A stretch of DNA of 64,000 bases from Kutzneria viridogrisea (GCA_014138725.1 JACJID010000005.1:372001-436000); one strand, 5' to 3'; shown: positions 8,683 through 16,492, numbered from the stretch's first letter. Program-made: numbers and translations. The notes: generated by a model not told the origin, from the letters alone.

Positions 8683-9666
8683 GAAGCCCGCCTTGGTGTA
8701 GGCGGAGAAGTCGTTGGGCGGCGCGACGTCCACGTCGGCGCACTGGGTGTTGTTGGCGCGGGTCCGCTGCCACTGGGTGAGGTAGTACACCTGCCTGCCG
8801 GTGGCCCGGGTGGCCTTGGCCAGGCCCGCGGCGGCCTCGGCGTCGTTGTAGTACGACTCGCCGATGATGAACGGCTGGGTGGTGTAGCCGAACTGCCGCA
8901 GCCCGTTGTCCACGGAGACGAACTGGTCGTACTCGTCCCCGTAGACGTGCACGTCGAACAGCGGGGGCGGGCTGGTGCCGTACACCTTGCCGAGGTTGAG
9001 CACCGAGCCCCAGTCCTGGCTGTTGACGGAGAAGCCGACGGTGTCGGTGCGGCCGAACTTCGCGGTGTAGTCCTTCCACAACTGCTGGTCGTACTGGAGC
9101 ACCACCGACTGCCCGGTGGACGCGGTCAGCTCGCTGCCCAGGTCGAGGTGGTACGGCAGCCCGGCCCCGGCGACCACCGCGTGCAGGTCCTGGATGAACT
9201 GCCAGTTCTCCTGGTACAGCTCGGGTTGCCAGCTCGCCCAGCCGTGCGGGTCGTTGGGCGCCAGCGGGTGCAGCACCACGGTGATCTCGGCGAAGCCGAC
9301 CTGTTTGACGGTGGACAGCAGGCCGGTGAGGTTGCTCCGGTCCTGCTCGGGGAGCTTGCCGCCGGTGGAGTCCACGACGGTGCCGGTGGCGGCGCCGTGG
9401 TGGTGGTACAGCCCGAGCGAGATCCGGTTCTGGCCGCCGGAGTGCATGCCGGTGAGCTGGTACCGCACGATGTCGGGCACCTTGTCGAAGTTGCGCACCA
9501 CCTGGTACGGCTCCCGGTAGCAGTCGTCCAGCGAGTAGAAGTCGTAGTTCGAGCCGCCGGAGACCGGTGCGGGCGGCGGCGCGGGGTCGGCCGCCGCCCC
9601 CGCCTGGGTGCAGGCGAGCACCAGTGCCGTCAGAACCAGGATCCGCCCGGTGCGCGTGCTGCCCAT
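8680..9666 (-). CDS. Secreted glycoside-hydrolase-like (TIM-barrel) protein
   Basis: A 328-residue protein with a cleavable signal peptide (hydrophobic core about 9-24, Ala-rich cleavage region) and a Pro-rich linker. The rest resembles clan GH-A beta/alpha barrels: LDLGSELT carries a candidate acid/base Glu and PFIIGESYYND a candidate nucleophile Glu, with a catalytic-face FDVHVYGDEYD between them. It has three Cys and no sugar-binding module. The ATG at 9666 is preceded by GGGAGGG at good spacing. The exact GH family and substrate cannot be read from the sequence; the glycosidase call rests on the paired Glu motifs. Monocistronic, converging with the DJ-1-like gene. Confidence 0.6.
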   Translation of the reverse strand: MGSTRTGRILVLTALVLACTQAGAAADPAPPPAPVSGGSNYDFYSLDDCYREPYQVVRNFDKVPDIVRYQLTGMHSGGQNRISLGLYHHHGAATGTVVDSTGGKLPEQDRSNLTGLLSTVKQVGFAEITVVLHPLAPNDPHGWASWQPELYQENWQFIQDLHAVVAGAGLPYHLDLGSELTASTGQSVVLQYDQQLWKDYTAKFGRTDTVGFSVNSQDWGSVLNLGKVYGTSPPPLFDVHVYGDEYDQFVSVDNGLRQFGYTTQPFIIGESYYNDAEAAAGLAKATRATGRQVYYLTQWQRTRANNTQCADVDVAPPNDFSAYTKAGF

Positions 9667-9787
9667 CGCGGAACCCTCCCGTCACCGGTGAACGGCTGGG
9701 TCGTGCCCCCGTCCAGCCTCGCACCGGGCGGGCCGGTGGACCGGTCAGGATCGCGGCTTTTCACCGCTTCGAGTGGGTTTTGCCAGC

Positions 9788-10126
9788 TCAGGCCGCGTGG
9801 TTGCAGGTGGAACAACTGCAGTCCGCGCAGGTGCAGTTGTTGCACGAGTCGTTGCCGCAGTTGGCGCACTCGCAGACCGCGTGGTTGCACGTGGCGCAGG
9901 TGCAGTCGGCGCAGGTGCAGTTCGCGCAGGAGTCCGAGCAGTTGGCACAGGAGCAGGTGGTGCACTCGTCGTAGTGCGTCCCGTCCTCGGTGGGGTGCTC
10001 GCGGTGCACGTGCCCGTCGTGCAGGTAGTCCACGTGGTCGGCGTGCACCACGGCTTCGTGACCGCAGCCGGGGCCGTGCGTGTGCGAGTGGTCCTCGGCT
10101 TGGCGGTGCGGGGTCATGGTGGTCAT
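9788..10126 (-). CDS. His/Cys-rich metallothionein-like metal-binding protein with a duplicated Cys module
   Basis: A 112-residue protein in two parts. Residues 1-50 are His-rich (HSHTHGPGCGH, HADHVDYLHDGHVHREH), like small actinobacterial proteins often annotated as zinc-transport-related. The remaining 60 residues hold 19 Cys in CxxC and CxC patterns and include an internal duplication: DSCANCTCADCTCATCNHA and DSCNNCTCADCSCSTCNHA. Such spacing is typical of metallothionein-style clusters for Zn, Cu or Cd. No signal peptide or membrane segment is seen, so it is probably cytoplasmic. The ATG at 10126 is chosen because the His-rich family start begins there; a second ATG lies at 10117 and no clear ribosome-binding site precedes either. 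Divergent from the SDR at 10205. Confidence 0.82.
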   Translation of the reverse strand: MTTMTPHRQAEDHSHTHGPGCGHEAVVHADHVDYLHDGHVHREHPTEDGTHYDECTTCSCANCSDSCANCTCADCTCATCNHAVCECANCGNDSCNNCTCADCSCSTCNHAA

Positions 10127-10191
10127 GCCCGCATCGTCGAATGCGCACACGTGCATCTCAACTCCAAACCGGGTCGCTCCCCCGAACGAGC

Positions 10192-10197
10192 TAGCGT
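10192..10197 (+). promoter_or_regulatory. -10 element of a leaderless promoter for the SDR at 10205
   Basis: TAGCGT lies exactly 7 nt before the ATG, with no ribosome-binding site in between. Confidence 0.55.
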
Positions 10198-10204
10198 CCT
10201 CGGC

Positions 10205-10882
10205 ATGAGTGAGCGACCGACTGCCCTGATCACCGGGGCCTCGCGCGGCATCGGCGCCGCCGTGGCCCGTGCGCTGGCCCCGACGCACGACCTGTTGCTC
10301 GGCGGCCGGGGCACCGAGGCCCTGCAAGCGCTTGCGGCCGAACTGCCCGGGGCCCGCCCGTGGCAGGCGGAGCTGACCGACCCGGCAGCGCTGGCCCAGG
10401 CCACGGCCGAGATCGCGAGCCTGGACGTGCTGGTGCACAACGCGGGCATGGCGGAGGTCGGCCCGCTGGAGAAGACCTCGGTCCAGGTGTGGCGGGACAC
10501 GCTGGAGCTGAACGTGGTCGCCGTCGCCGAGCTGACCCGGCTGCTGCTGCCCGCCCTGCGCGCGGCCCGCGGCCACGTGGTGCTGATCAACTCCGGCGCG
10601 GGCCTGAACGCCAACGCGGGCTGGGGCGCCTACGCCGCGAGCAAGTTCGCCCTGCGCGCGTTCGGCGAGGTGCTGCGGGCCGAGGAGCCCGAGCTGCGGG
10701 TGACCTCGGTGCACCCGGGTCGGGTGGACACCGACATGCAGCGCGCGATCCGCAAGACCGAGGGCGGGCAGTACGAGCCCGAGCGCTACCTCACCCCGGA
10801 GTCGGTGGCCGACTCGGTGCTGCACGCGGTGACCGCACCGCGCGGCGCGCACGTGCACCAGGTGGTGATCCGCCCCAGCTGA
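10205..10882 (+). CDS. Short-chain dehydrogenase/reductase
   Basis: A 225-residue classical SDR. The cofactor-binding motif TGASRGIG is at about 10-17, the NAG structural motif is at about 80, and the catalytic set is a Ser in INSGAG followed by YAASK. The motifs are complete, so an NAD(P)-dependent oxidoreductase is expected; the substrate is unknown. The ATG at 10205 follows a TAnnnT element by 7 nt. The stop codon is followed directly by the 21-bp repeat array. Confidence 0.9.
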   Translation: MSERPTALITGASRGIGAAVARALAPTHDLLLGGRGTEALQALAAELPGARPWQAELTDPAALAQATAEIASLDVLVHNAGMAEVGPLEKTSVQVWRDTLELNVVAVAELTRLLLPALRAARGHVVLINSGAGLNANAGWGAYAASKFALRAFGEVLRAEEPELRVTSVHPGRVDTDMQRAIRKTEGGQYEPERYLTPESVADSVLHAVTAPRGAHVHQVVIRPS

Positions 10883-10998
10883 GCGGGACTCGGCCGCCCC
10901 AGAGCGGGACTCGCGCTCCGGTGGGCGGGACTCGCCGTCGGCTGGGCGGGACTCGTCTTGACAGCGGCGTGTCCCGCCCAGGCGCGGGTGAGTCCCGC
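10883..10998. repeat. 21-bp-period repeat array filling a convergent intergenic gap
   Basis: Four direct copies of GCGGGACTCG start at 10883, 10904, 10925 and 10946 (exact 21-bp steps). Two inverted copies end at 10977 and 10998, again 21 bp apart. The array starts on the base after the SDR stop and ends on the base before the amidohydrolase stop. Direct and inverted copies can pair in RNA from either strand, so it may serve as a bidirectional terminator. Confidence 0.85.
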
Positions 10999-12333
10999 TC
11001 AGGCGCTGAGCAGGCGCTGGGCCACCTTGCCGACCTCCTCCTGGGCGGCCCACCGGTCCACGCGGGTCGACTCGCCCGCCTCGACGACCTGCTCGCCCGC
11101 CACCCACACGTCGCGGACCCGGCGCGAGCCCGCGCCCCACACCAGGTTGGCCAGCAGCTGACCGTCCGGTACGGACAGTCCCGCGGCGAAGGCCGGGTCG
11201 TCCAGGTCCACATGCACGATGTCGGCCCACCGCCCGGTCTCCAGCGCGCCGATGTCCTCGCGGCGGATCGCCTCGGCCCCGCCGCGGGTCGCCAGCAGCA
11301 AGGCCCGCGCTGCGGTCAGTGCGGCGGCGTCCCCGGTGGACAGCCTGGCCAGCAGCGAGGACAGCCGGACCTCCTCCCAGAGGTCCAGGTCGTCGTTGCT
11401 GGCGGGGCCGTCGGTGCCCAGCCCGACGCCGACGCCCGCGCCGAGCAGGTCGAGCAGCCGCGCGGTGCCGGAAGCCAGCTTGGCGTTGGAGCCGGGGCAG
11501 TGCCCCACGCCGACCTGGTGGCGCGCGAACAGCTCGATGTCCACATCGGACAGGTGCACCGAGTGCGCGGCCAGCACCCGGCCGCCGAACACGCCCAGCG
11601 AGTCCAGCAGTTGCGGCACCGAGCCGTACTGCTCGCGCTGCGGCTGGTCCTCGGCGAGCGACTCGGCCACGTGGATGTGCAGCAGCGCCTCGCGCCGCTT
11701 GGCCTCCTCGGCGATGGCGGCCAGCGCCTCGGGCGGCAGGGTGTACGCCGAGTGCGGGCCGTAGCCCAGCTCGATGCGTTCGCCGGGGCCGGAGCGCAGG
11801 CCGTCGGCGTCGATCCACGCGCCGATCCGCTCGGTCATCTGCTGCCAGCTGCCCAGCCGGTCCCAGCCCGGCGCGGCGATCACGGCCGGGGTCAGCACCA
11901 CGCGGGAGCCCACCTCCAGCACGGACTCGGCGACCTGCTCCCCGTAGAAGTACATCTCCACGCTGGTGGTCACGCCGTGGCGCAGCATCTCCAGCGCGCC
12001 CAGCCGCATGCCGGTGCGCACGTCCCCGCCGTCCAGGTGGCCCTCGGCGGGCCAGATCACGTCCTGCAGCCAGGACATCAGCGGCAGGTCCCCGCCCATG
12101 CCGCGCAGCACCGTCATCGGGCTGTGCGCGTGCGAGTTGATCATGCCGGGGAGCAGGATGCCCGTGCGCTCGTGCACCGGCGTGCCCGCGGGCAGCCGGG
12201 GCGCCGAGGACAGCGGTCCGCAGTACTCGATCCGACCGTCCGCCCCGACGTCGACGGCCGCGTCGCGCAGCACCGAACAGGACTCGTCACAGGGCAGCAC
12301 CACGGGTGCCTGCAAGCGGAAAGCCTCAGCCAT
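10999..12333 (-). CDS. Amidohydrolase of the 5-methylthioadenosine/S-adenosylhomocysteine deaminase family
   Basis: A 444-residue metal-dependent deaminase of the MtaD/TrzN/GuaD-like amidohydrolase superfamily. The HxH metal motif is NSHAHSP (about 67-73), a further His lies in LHIHVAES, and the metal Asp is in GTDGPASND. A short beta-sandwich domain lies at both ends, ending with VRDVWVAGEQVVE. Likely activity is deamination of MTA, SAH or a related purine or triazine; the substrate is not fixed by the motifs. The ATG at 12333 lies 25 nt after the stop of the same-strand histidine kinase. CACAAT lies 6 nt upstream of the start and could be a weak -10. Confidence 0.82.
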   Translation of the reverse strand: MAEAFRLQAPVVLPCDESCSVLRDAAVDVGADGRIEYCGPLSSAPRLPAGTPVHERTGILLPGMINSHAHSPMTVLRGMGGDLPLMSWLQDVIWPAEGHLDGGDVRTGMRLGALEMLRHGVTTSVEMYFYGEQVAESVLEVGSRVVLTPAVIAAPGWDRLGSWQQMTERIGAWIDADGLRSGPGERIELGYGPHSAYTLPPEALAAIAEEAKRREALLHIHVAESLAEDQPQREQYGSVPQLLDSLGVFGGRVLAAHSVHLSDVDIELFARHQVGVGHCPGSNAKLASGTARLLDLLGAGVGVGLGTDGPASNDDLDLWEEVRLSSLLARLSTGDAAALTAARALLLATRGGAEAIRREDIGALETGRWADIVHVDLDDPAFAAGLSVPDGQLLANLVWGAGSRRVRDVWVAGEQVVEAGESTRVDRWAAQEEVGKVAQRLLSA

Positions 12334-12358
12334 CCGGCGATTGTGCCACTGCCGGGTT

Positions 12359-13528
12359 TCAGCGCGTGGTCGGCAATTCCACCTCGACCAGCCAACCCCG
12401 GCCGCCCAGCGGACCTGCCTGGAACCGCCCGCCGAGCAGCTCCGCGCGTTCGCGCATGCCGACCAGCCCGAAGCCCCCGGAACCGCCCACCGGCGCGACC
12501 TGCTGACCGCTGCCGTCGTCGGCGACCCTGACCCGCACCACCTGCCCCGAACTGCGCACGTCCACGTCGATCCTGGTCAGGTCCACGGCGTGCTTGCGCG
12601 CGTTGGTCAACGACTCCTGCACCAGCCGCAGCACCGAGCGGCCCAGTTCCGGCGGCACCGGGTCGGCCAGGTCCACGGTCAGCCGCACCGGGCCGCCCAC
12701 CTGCCGCACCAGCTCACCGATCTGCTCGGCGAGCTCGCCGTTGTCCTTGCTGGTGGTCCCGCTCGGCTCGGCGCCCCGCAGGCTGCCGACCAGCCGGCGC
12801 ATGGCGGTCAGCGCCTCGTTGCCGCTGGCGGTGATGATCGGCAGTGCGGCGCGCGGGGCGGTGGGGTCCTTGTCCGCCACCGACTCGGCCGCCTGCGCGT
12901 GCACGATCATCCCGGTGACGTAGTGCGCGACGACGTCGTGCAGTTCCCGCGCCAGCGCGAGCCGTTCCGCCTGCTGCGCCGCGGCGACGGAGTTCGCCTC
13001 CGCGGTGCGCCGTTCCCGGTCGCGGGCGCGGAAGTACAGGCCGGTGCCGATCGCGATGGCCAGCAGCAGCAACCAGACCACCGAGTTCGTGAGGCTGAAC
13101 CGGCCGGGGCCGGGCCACATGCTGGGCCGCAACAGCTCGGCCACCACCGTCGCGGCCGTCAGGGCGAGCACCATCAGTGCCGCGCGCAGGCGGCCCGCCT
13201 GGCGGACCGTGATGGCGATGATCGCCATGACGGCGGCGAACTCCGTGAGGTACAGGCCAATCGACCAGGTGCTCGTTCGTATTTCCAGCACGCGCAGCAA
13301 CACGCTGGAACCGGTGATCAACACCGCGACGGCCAGCGAGGCGTCCACCGGGCGGCGCGGGCTGAGCACCGCCAGCACCGAAGCCAGCAGCGAAACGGGC
13401 AGACCCCAAGGGGCCTCGTCCCACCTCAGGGTCGAGGATGTCTCCAGGGCGAGGATCGCGGCCAGTGCCAGGGCGAGCGGCCACTGCCTGCGAGCCAGCA
13501 CGGGCCAGCTCAGGGACTGGTTCTCCAC
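12359..13528 (-). CDS. NarL-type sensor histidine kinase, no adjacent response regulator
   Basis: A 389-residue membrane kinase. The N-terminal half has about five hydrophobic helices (residues 15-165) with only short loops, so it probably senses a membrane or intracellular signal. A HisKA_3 dimerisation/phosphoacceptor helix follows with LARELHDVVAHY, the phosphorylated His near residue 197. The ATPase domain shows QESLTNARKHA (N box) and GFGLVGMRERAELLGG (G box). The family partners LuxR-type regulators, but none is adjacent, making it an orphan here. The GTG at 13528 follows TACGGT by 8 nt, consistent with a leaderless start. Confidence 0.9.
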   Translation of the reverse strand: MENQSLSWPVLARRQWPLALALAAILALETSSTLRWDEAPWGLPVSLLASVLAVLSPRRPVDASLAVAVLITGSSVLLRVLEIRTSTWSIGLYLTEFAAVMAIIAITVRQAGRLRAALMVLALTAATVVAELLRPSMWPGPGRFSLTNSVVWLLLLAIAIGTGLYFRARDRERRTAEANSVAAAQQAERLALARELHDVVAHYVTGMIVHAQAAESVADKDPTAPRAALPIITASGNEALTAMRRLVGSLRGAEPSGTTSKDNGELAEQIGELVRQVGGPVRLTVDLADPVPPELGRSVLRLVQESLTNARKHAVDLTRIDVDVRSSGQVVRVRVADDGSGQQVAPVGGSGGFGLVGMRERAELLGGRFQAGPLGGRGWLVEVELPTTR

Positions 13529-13536
13529 GGCACAAC

Positions 13537-13542
13537 ACCGTA
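13537..13542 (-). promoter_or_regulatory. -10 element of a probable leaderless promoter for the orphan histidine kinase
   Basis: TACGGT on the minus strand lies 8 nt before the GTG at 13528. Confidence 0.4.
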
Positions 13543-13687
13543 GGGCGTACTGCCCGCGCCTGCCGTCACTCCGCAGACCGATGGCCGATCAGCCGAGGGA
13601 TGTATGCCCGGACGAGCCATCCGACCGATGCCCGCTGACGGCCGTGGCGGCGAAGCTCGTGGCAACGTCGAAACACGGAGGTGCGGG

Positions 13688-13789
13688 ATGTTCGCAACGG
13701 TGATGACCTGGAGCGGTGCGGTTGTCGGCCTGCTGGTGCTGGCCGTGATGGCGATCTCGGGGGTACTGGTCGACTCCGAGCGTGGCTGA
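13688..13789 (+). CDS. Predicted 33-residue single-span membrane peptide
   Basis: The ORF encodes MFATVMTWSGAVVG followed by a hydrophobic helix and a short charged tail (DSERG). GGAGGT sits 5 nt before the ATG, a strong ribosome-binding site. The stop codon is only 2 nt from the stop of the convergent NOS gene. The call rests on the ribosome-binding site and the membrane-helix composition; no family is recognised. Confidence 0.4.
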   Translation: MFATVMTWSGAVVGLLVLAVMAISGVLVDSERG

Positions 13790-13791
13790 GC

Positions 13792-14970
13792 TCAGGCACC
13801 CAGCCGCTTGTGCAGCAGGGCGGCCAGCCTGCTGCCGTGGGCCTCGGTCCGCTCGGCGGCCCGCTCCTCGGAGCCGGTGACGGTGAACCTGGCCGGGGTG
13901 CCCAGCCGGGCCCGCTGCGCGGTGACCGCGTCCACGCGGAAGGCCGGCCGGTTGCCACCCGCCCGCTGGCGGGACCGCAGCCAGGCGAGCCGGTGCAGCG
14001 CCTCGGCGTGGTGGTCGGTGATCGTCACCTGCGCGGCGTCGAAGGAGTGCAGCACGGCGCGGTTCAGTTCGATCGTGGCGCGGTCGCGCCACAGCGTGCG
14101 CTCGCTGCGCACGTCCAGGCCCAGCCGTTCGGCCACCTCGCGGGCCACGGCGTAGGCCCCCTCGTCGGCCAGGCTCCTGGTGCCGATCTCGGCGCCCACG
14201 AACCAGCTGTTGAACGGGGCGGCGGGGTAGGTGATGCCGCCGATGACCAGCCGCATGTTGCTGATCACCGGCACGGCGTGCCAGCGCAGGCCCAGTTCCA
14301 CGAACCAGGGCAGTTCCGGGTGCTCCAGCGGTACTTCCTGGATCACGTCGCGCGGCACCGTGAACAGCTTCGGGCCCTCGTGCGCGGTCTCCACCACCAG
14401 CGGCAGGTGGTCGAACCGGCCGCGCTGGGTCGGTGCCTTCCAGCCCATCCTGGAGACCGCGTCGGTGAACTCGGCGTAGCGCGGGTCCCCGAGGACCTTG
14501 CCGTTGGCGTCCCGGTAGCCCGCGTAGCGGACGAGCTGCTCGTTCCAGACGCACGGCCCCGGCGAGTTGGGCCCGTCCGGCGCGAACACGGTGACCAGGG
14601 GCTGGATCTGCCCGTTGTTGGTGGACAGTCGCAGGTGTTGCACGCACTCGGCGGCCACGGCGGCGGCGTTGCGCAGCCCGCGCAGGTCGCGCACCTTCAG
14701 TCGGCGCCACGGCACACCGCTGGTGCACCAGCCGCTGTCGCGCAGCGCGACCCGGGCGCCGTAGGCGAGCTCCTGCGGGGTGTGCCGGTACGTGCCGGTG
14801 TCCGCGATCTCGGTGCGCACCTGGGTCAGCCGCTGCCCGAGCGGTCCGGCCTCGGGATGCGCGTCGTGGAACATGCGCAGGAACTCCTCGGCCGCCGCGA
14901 GGTCGACCGAGGACGGGGCGTCGCCGAGTCCGGTGGGGAGCGTTATCACTTCGTTGCGCACGACCGTCAC
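13792..14970 (-). CDS. Nitric oxide synthase oxygenase-like haem protein, divergent
   Basis: A 392-residue protein clearly related to the NOS oxygenase domain, which oxidises L-arginine to citrulline and NO using a Cys-ligated haem. Recognisable segments are GYRDANGKVLGDPRYAEF, MGWKAPTQRGRFDHLPLV, EVPLEHPELPWFVELGLRW, the substrate-Glu segment NSWFVGAEIG (Glu261) and a following LNRAVLHSF/TITDHH block. The haem-Cys region reads ALRDSGWCTSGVPW, with Cys82 aligned to the axial ligand; the usual Trp six residues earlier is Leu76. The usual C-terminal W-PPxS pterin/dimer segment is not recognisable; the tail is Arg-rich instead. No reductase domain, as in other bacterial NOS. The GTG at 14970 is chosen over a TTG at 14979 because TACGGT lies 8 nt upstream. 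Confidence 0.85.
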   Translation of the reverse strand: MTVVRNEVITLPTGLGDAPSSVDLAAAEEFLRMFHDAHPEAGPLGQRLTQVRTEIADTGTYRHTPQELAYGARVALRDSGWCTSGVPWRRLKVRDLRGLRNAAAVAAECVQHLRLSTNNGQIQPLVTVFAPDGPNSPGPCVWNEQLVRYAGYRDANGKVLGDPRYAEFTDAVSRMGWKAPTQRGRFDHLPLVVETAHEGPKLFTVPRDVIQEVPLEHPELPWFVELGLRWHAVPVISNMRLVIGGITYPAAPFNSWFVGAEIGTRSLADEGAYAVAREVAERLGLDVRSERTLWRDRATIELNRAVLHSFDAAQVTITDHHAEALHRLAWLRSRQRAGGNRPAFRVDAVTAQRARLGTPARFTVTGSEERAAERTEAHGSRLAALLHKRLGA

Positions 14971-14978
14971 GACGCGCA

Positions 14979-14984
14979 ACCGTA
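14979..14984 (-). promoter_or_regulatory. -10 element of a probable leaderless promoter for the NOS gene
   Basis: TACGGT on the minus strand lies 8 nt before the GTG at 14970 and no ribosome-binding site is seen, so NOS may be transcribed independently of trmB. Confidence 0.45.
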
Positions 14985-15011
14985 GTCGGCGAGTTCACTC
15001 ACTCGTCACTG

Positions 15012-15121
15012 CCAGAAGGGGCACAGTGCGGGGCTACTCGTCCCCAGCCTTCTGGGTGAAGGTTAGACCCAGAGTGGTGGACTCGACTCCAGTTCCTTGC
15101 GGCTTGATTACCTGGTCGAGT
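15012..15121 (-). terminator. Two nested hairpins downstream of trmB
   Basis: The first (15081-15121) has ACTCGAC and GTCGAGT arms and lies just past the trmB stop. The second (15012-15055) has CCAGAAGG and CCTTCTGG arms around an inner GGGG/CCCC stem. Together they occupy most of the trmB-NOS gap. Confidence 0.5.
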
Positions 15122-15134
15122 GAAGCCGTGACGG

Positions 15135-15851
15135 CTATTCCACCCTGCTGAACATCAGGTCGTGGCTGACCCTGCCCTCCTCGCGGGCCCGGTTCTCGAA
15201 CTTGGTCACCGGCCTCCAGTCGGGGCGCGGGGCCCACCCGCCCGGCTCAGCGGCGTGTACGTTGCGCAACAGGGTCTCGCCGCTACACACAGTCATCATC
15301 TGGTCGGCGTACTCCTGCCAGTCCGTGGCCAGGTGCAACAGGCCGCCGGGGGCCAACCGGGTGGCCACCAGCCGGACGAACTCCGGCTGCACGAGCCGCC
15401 GCTTGTGGTGCTTGCTCTTCGGCCACGGGTCCGGGAAGAAGATGCGCACCCCGGACAGCGAGCCCTCGGCCAGGTGCGAGGTCAGCAGCGTGACGGCATC
15501 CCCGCGCAGCAACCGCAGCGAGTCGACCTCCAGCGCCTCGGCACGCAGGATCAGCTGGGCCAGGCCCGGCTTGTAGACCTCCACGGCCAGGTAGTTCAGC
15601 TCCGGCTGCGCGGCGGCCAGCTGGGAGGTGGTCTCGCCCATGCCGGAGCCGATCTCCAGCAGGACCGGGGCCTCGCGGCCGAACCACCCGGTCAGGTCCA
15701 GCGGGCCCTCGGGCAGCGCCTTGACCTCACGGCCGAGCCGGTCCCAGTGGGTGTCCCAGGCGCGCTGCTGGCCGACGGTCATCCGCTCGCCGCGCTGGAC
15801 GTAGCTCACCACCGAGCGGTGGTGTGCGGGTCGCTGGTCTGTGGGTGTCAC
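15135..15851 (-). CDS. trmB: tRNA (guanine-N7-)-methyltransferase
   Basis: A 238-residue SAM-dependent enzyme that makes m7G46 in tRNA variable loops. The SAM-binding motif is LEIGSGMGETT, and the family signature FFPDPWPKSKHHKRRLVQ is intact, followed by GGLLHLATDWQEYA and a C-terminal TKFENRA. Length is normal. The GTG at 15851 is chosen because it is the first start after the upstream gene's stop and GGGAGGA lies 9-10 nt before it; an ATG near the WDTHW segment is a later alternative. It lies 19 nt downstream of the unknown gene at 15871-16455 and is probably co-transcribed with it. Confidence 0.94.
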   Translation of the reverse strand: MTPTDQRPAHHRSVVSYVQRGERMTVGQQRAWDTHWDRLGREVKALPEGPLDLTGWFGREAPVLLEIGSGMGETTSQLAAAQPELNYLAVEVYKPGLAQLILRAEALEVDSLRLLRGDAVTLLTSHLAEGSLSGVRIFFPDPWPKSKHHKRRLVQPEFVRLVATRLAPGGLLHLATDWQEYADQMMTVCSGETLLRNVHAAEPGGWAPRPDWRPVTKFENRAREEGRVSHDLMFSRVE

Positions 15852-15870
15852 AGGGTGACATCCTCCCAGA

Positions 15871-16455
15871 TCAGGTCGCCTCGATCTCGTCCAGCCTCGA
15901 GCGCAGGTCCTCGATGCCCCGCACGGACAGCCTGGTCGGCGCGGCCCCCCGGTGTGCGGGCAGCACGTCCAGCCAGCCGCGGTGGCGCGGAGTGAACAGC
16001 ACGGTCGTCGGCACGGTCGGGGACTCACCGGCCGCGAAGGCCTCGGAGGGGACGTACTCCCAGTACCCGTCCTCCCCGTGCCCGGCCCAGGGCACGTAGA
16101 CCCAGCCCGGCCTGGCCAGCAGCAGGTCGCCGACCTCGTCCTCCAGCTTGAAGGCCGCCTTGCGGGTGTTCAGCCCGCCCGAGGCGAGCGCGCGCAGCCA
16201 CCAGGGCGCGGGCAGCTCCGGCTCGAACTGGCTCAGCACGCGGTAGAGCCCGACCACCTGGCGCTCCGGTGCGCGGTGGATCCAGGCCCTTCTGATGTCC
16301 GCCGGCCTGCTCGCGGTCTCCTGGCCCCCGGCCAGTTCGACCGCCTGGGACCACTCCAGGCCGGCCAGTGGCTCGACCCGGACGCTCTTCTTCGCCTGCC
16401 GACGAGGCATCGGCATCTCCGCGTGGTGTGCACGGTTGGATTCGGTCACCGCCAC
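15871..16455 (-). CDS. Conserved-looking hypothetical protein upstream of trmB
   Basis: A 194-residue soluble protein with no signal peptide, Cys pairs or recognised motif. It is rich in Trp, Arg and Glu, with a basic N-terminus (PRRQAKKSVRVEP) and a segment WVYVPWAGHGEDGYWEYVP that looks like a small beta-rich core. The GTG at 16455 follows GGAGGT with 6-nt spacing. The short gap to trmB suggests one operon. Function is not recognised. Confidence 0.75.
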   Translation of the reverse strand: MAVTESNRAHHAEMPMPRRQAKKSVRVEPLAGLEWSQAVELAGGQETASRPADIRRAWIHRAPERQVVGLYRVLSQFEPELPAPWWLRALASGGLNTRKAAFKLEDEVGDLLLARPGWVYVPWAGHGEDGYWEYVPSEAFAAGESPTVPTTVLFTPRHRGWLDVLPAHRGAAPTRLSVRGIEDLRSRLDEIEAT

Positions 16456-16480
16456 CGCTCACCTCCGGAAGGGTGCTTGA

Positions 16481-16492
16481 CGGGATATCCCG
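16481..16492. promoter_or_regulatory. 12-bp palindrome upstream of the 15871-16455/trmB operon
   Basis: CGGGATATCCCG is a perfect palindrome 25 nt upstream of the GTG at 16455, close to AT-rich promoter-like sequence. It could be an operator. No matching regulator is adjacent. Confidence 0.3.

Noticed and set aside
10883-10998. CRISPR array
   Set aside because: Units are tandem with part-conserved interiors and mirrored copies, too short for repeat-spacer structure, and no cas genes exist in the window.
9788-11818. A 676-codon minus-strand frame leading into the His/Cys-rich protein
   Set aside because: Most of it lies opposite the SDR and over an off-frame part of the amidohydrolase; the true protein starts at 10126.
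13589-14998. Alternative 469-codon frame overlapping the NOS gene
   Set aside because: Arg/Ala/Gly-rich shadow with no domain, while the 13792-14970 frame matches NOS throughout its core.
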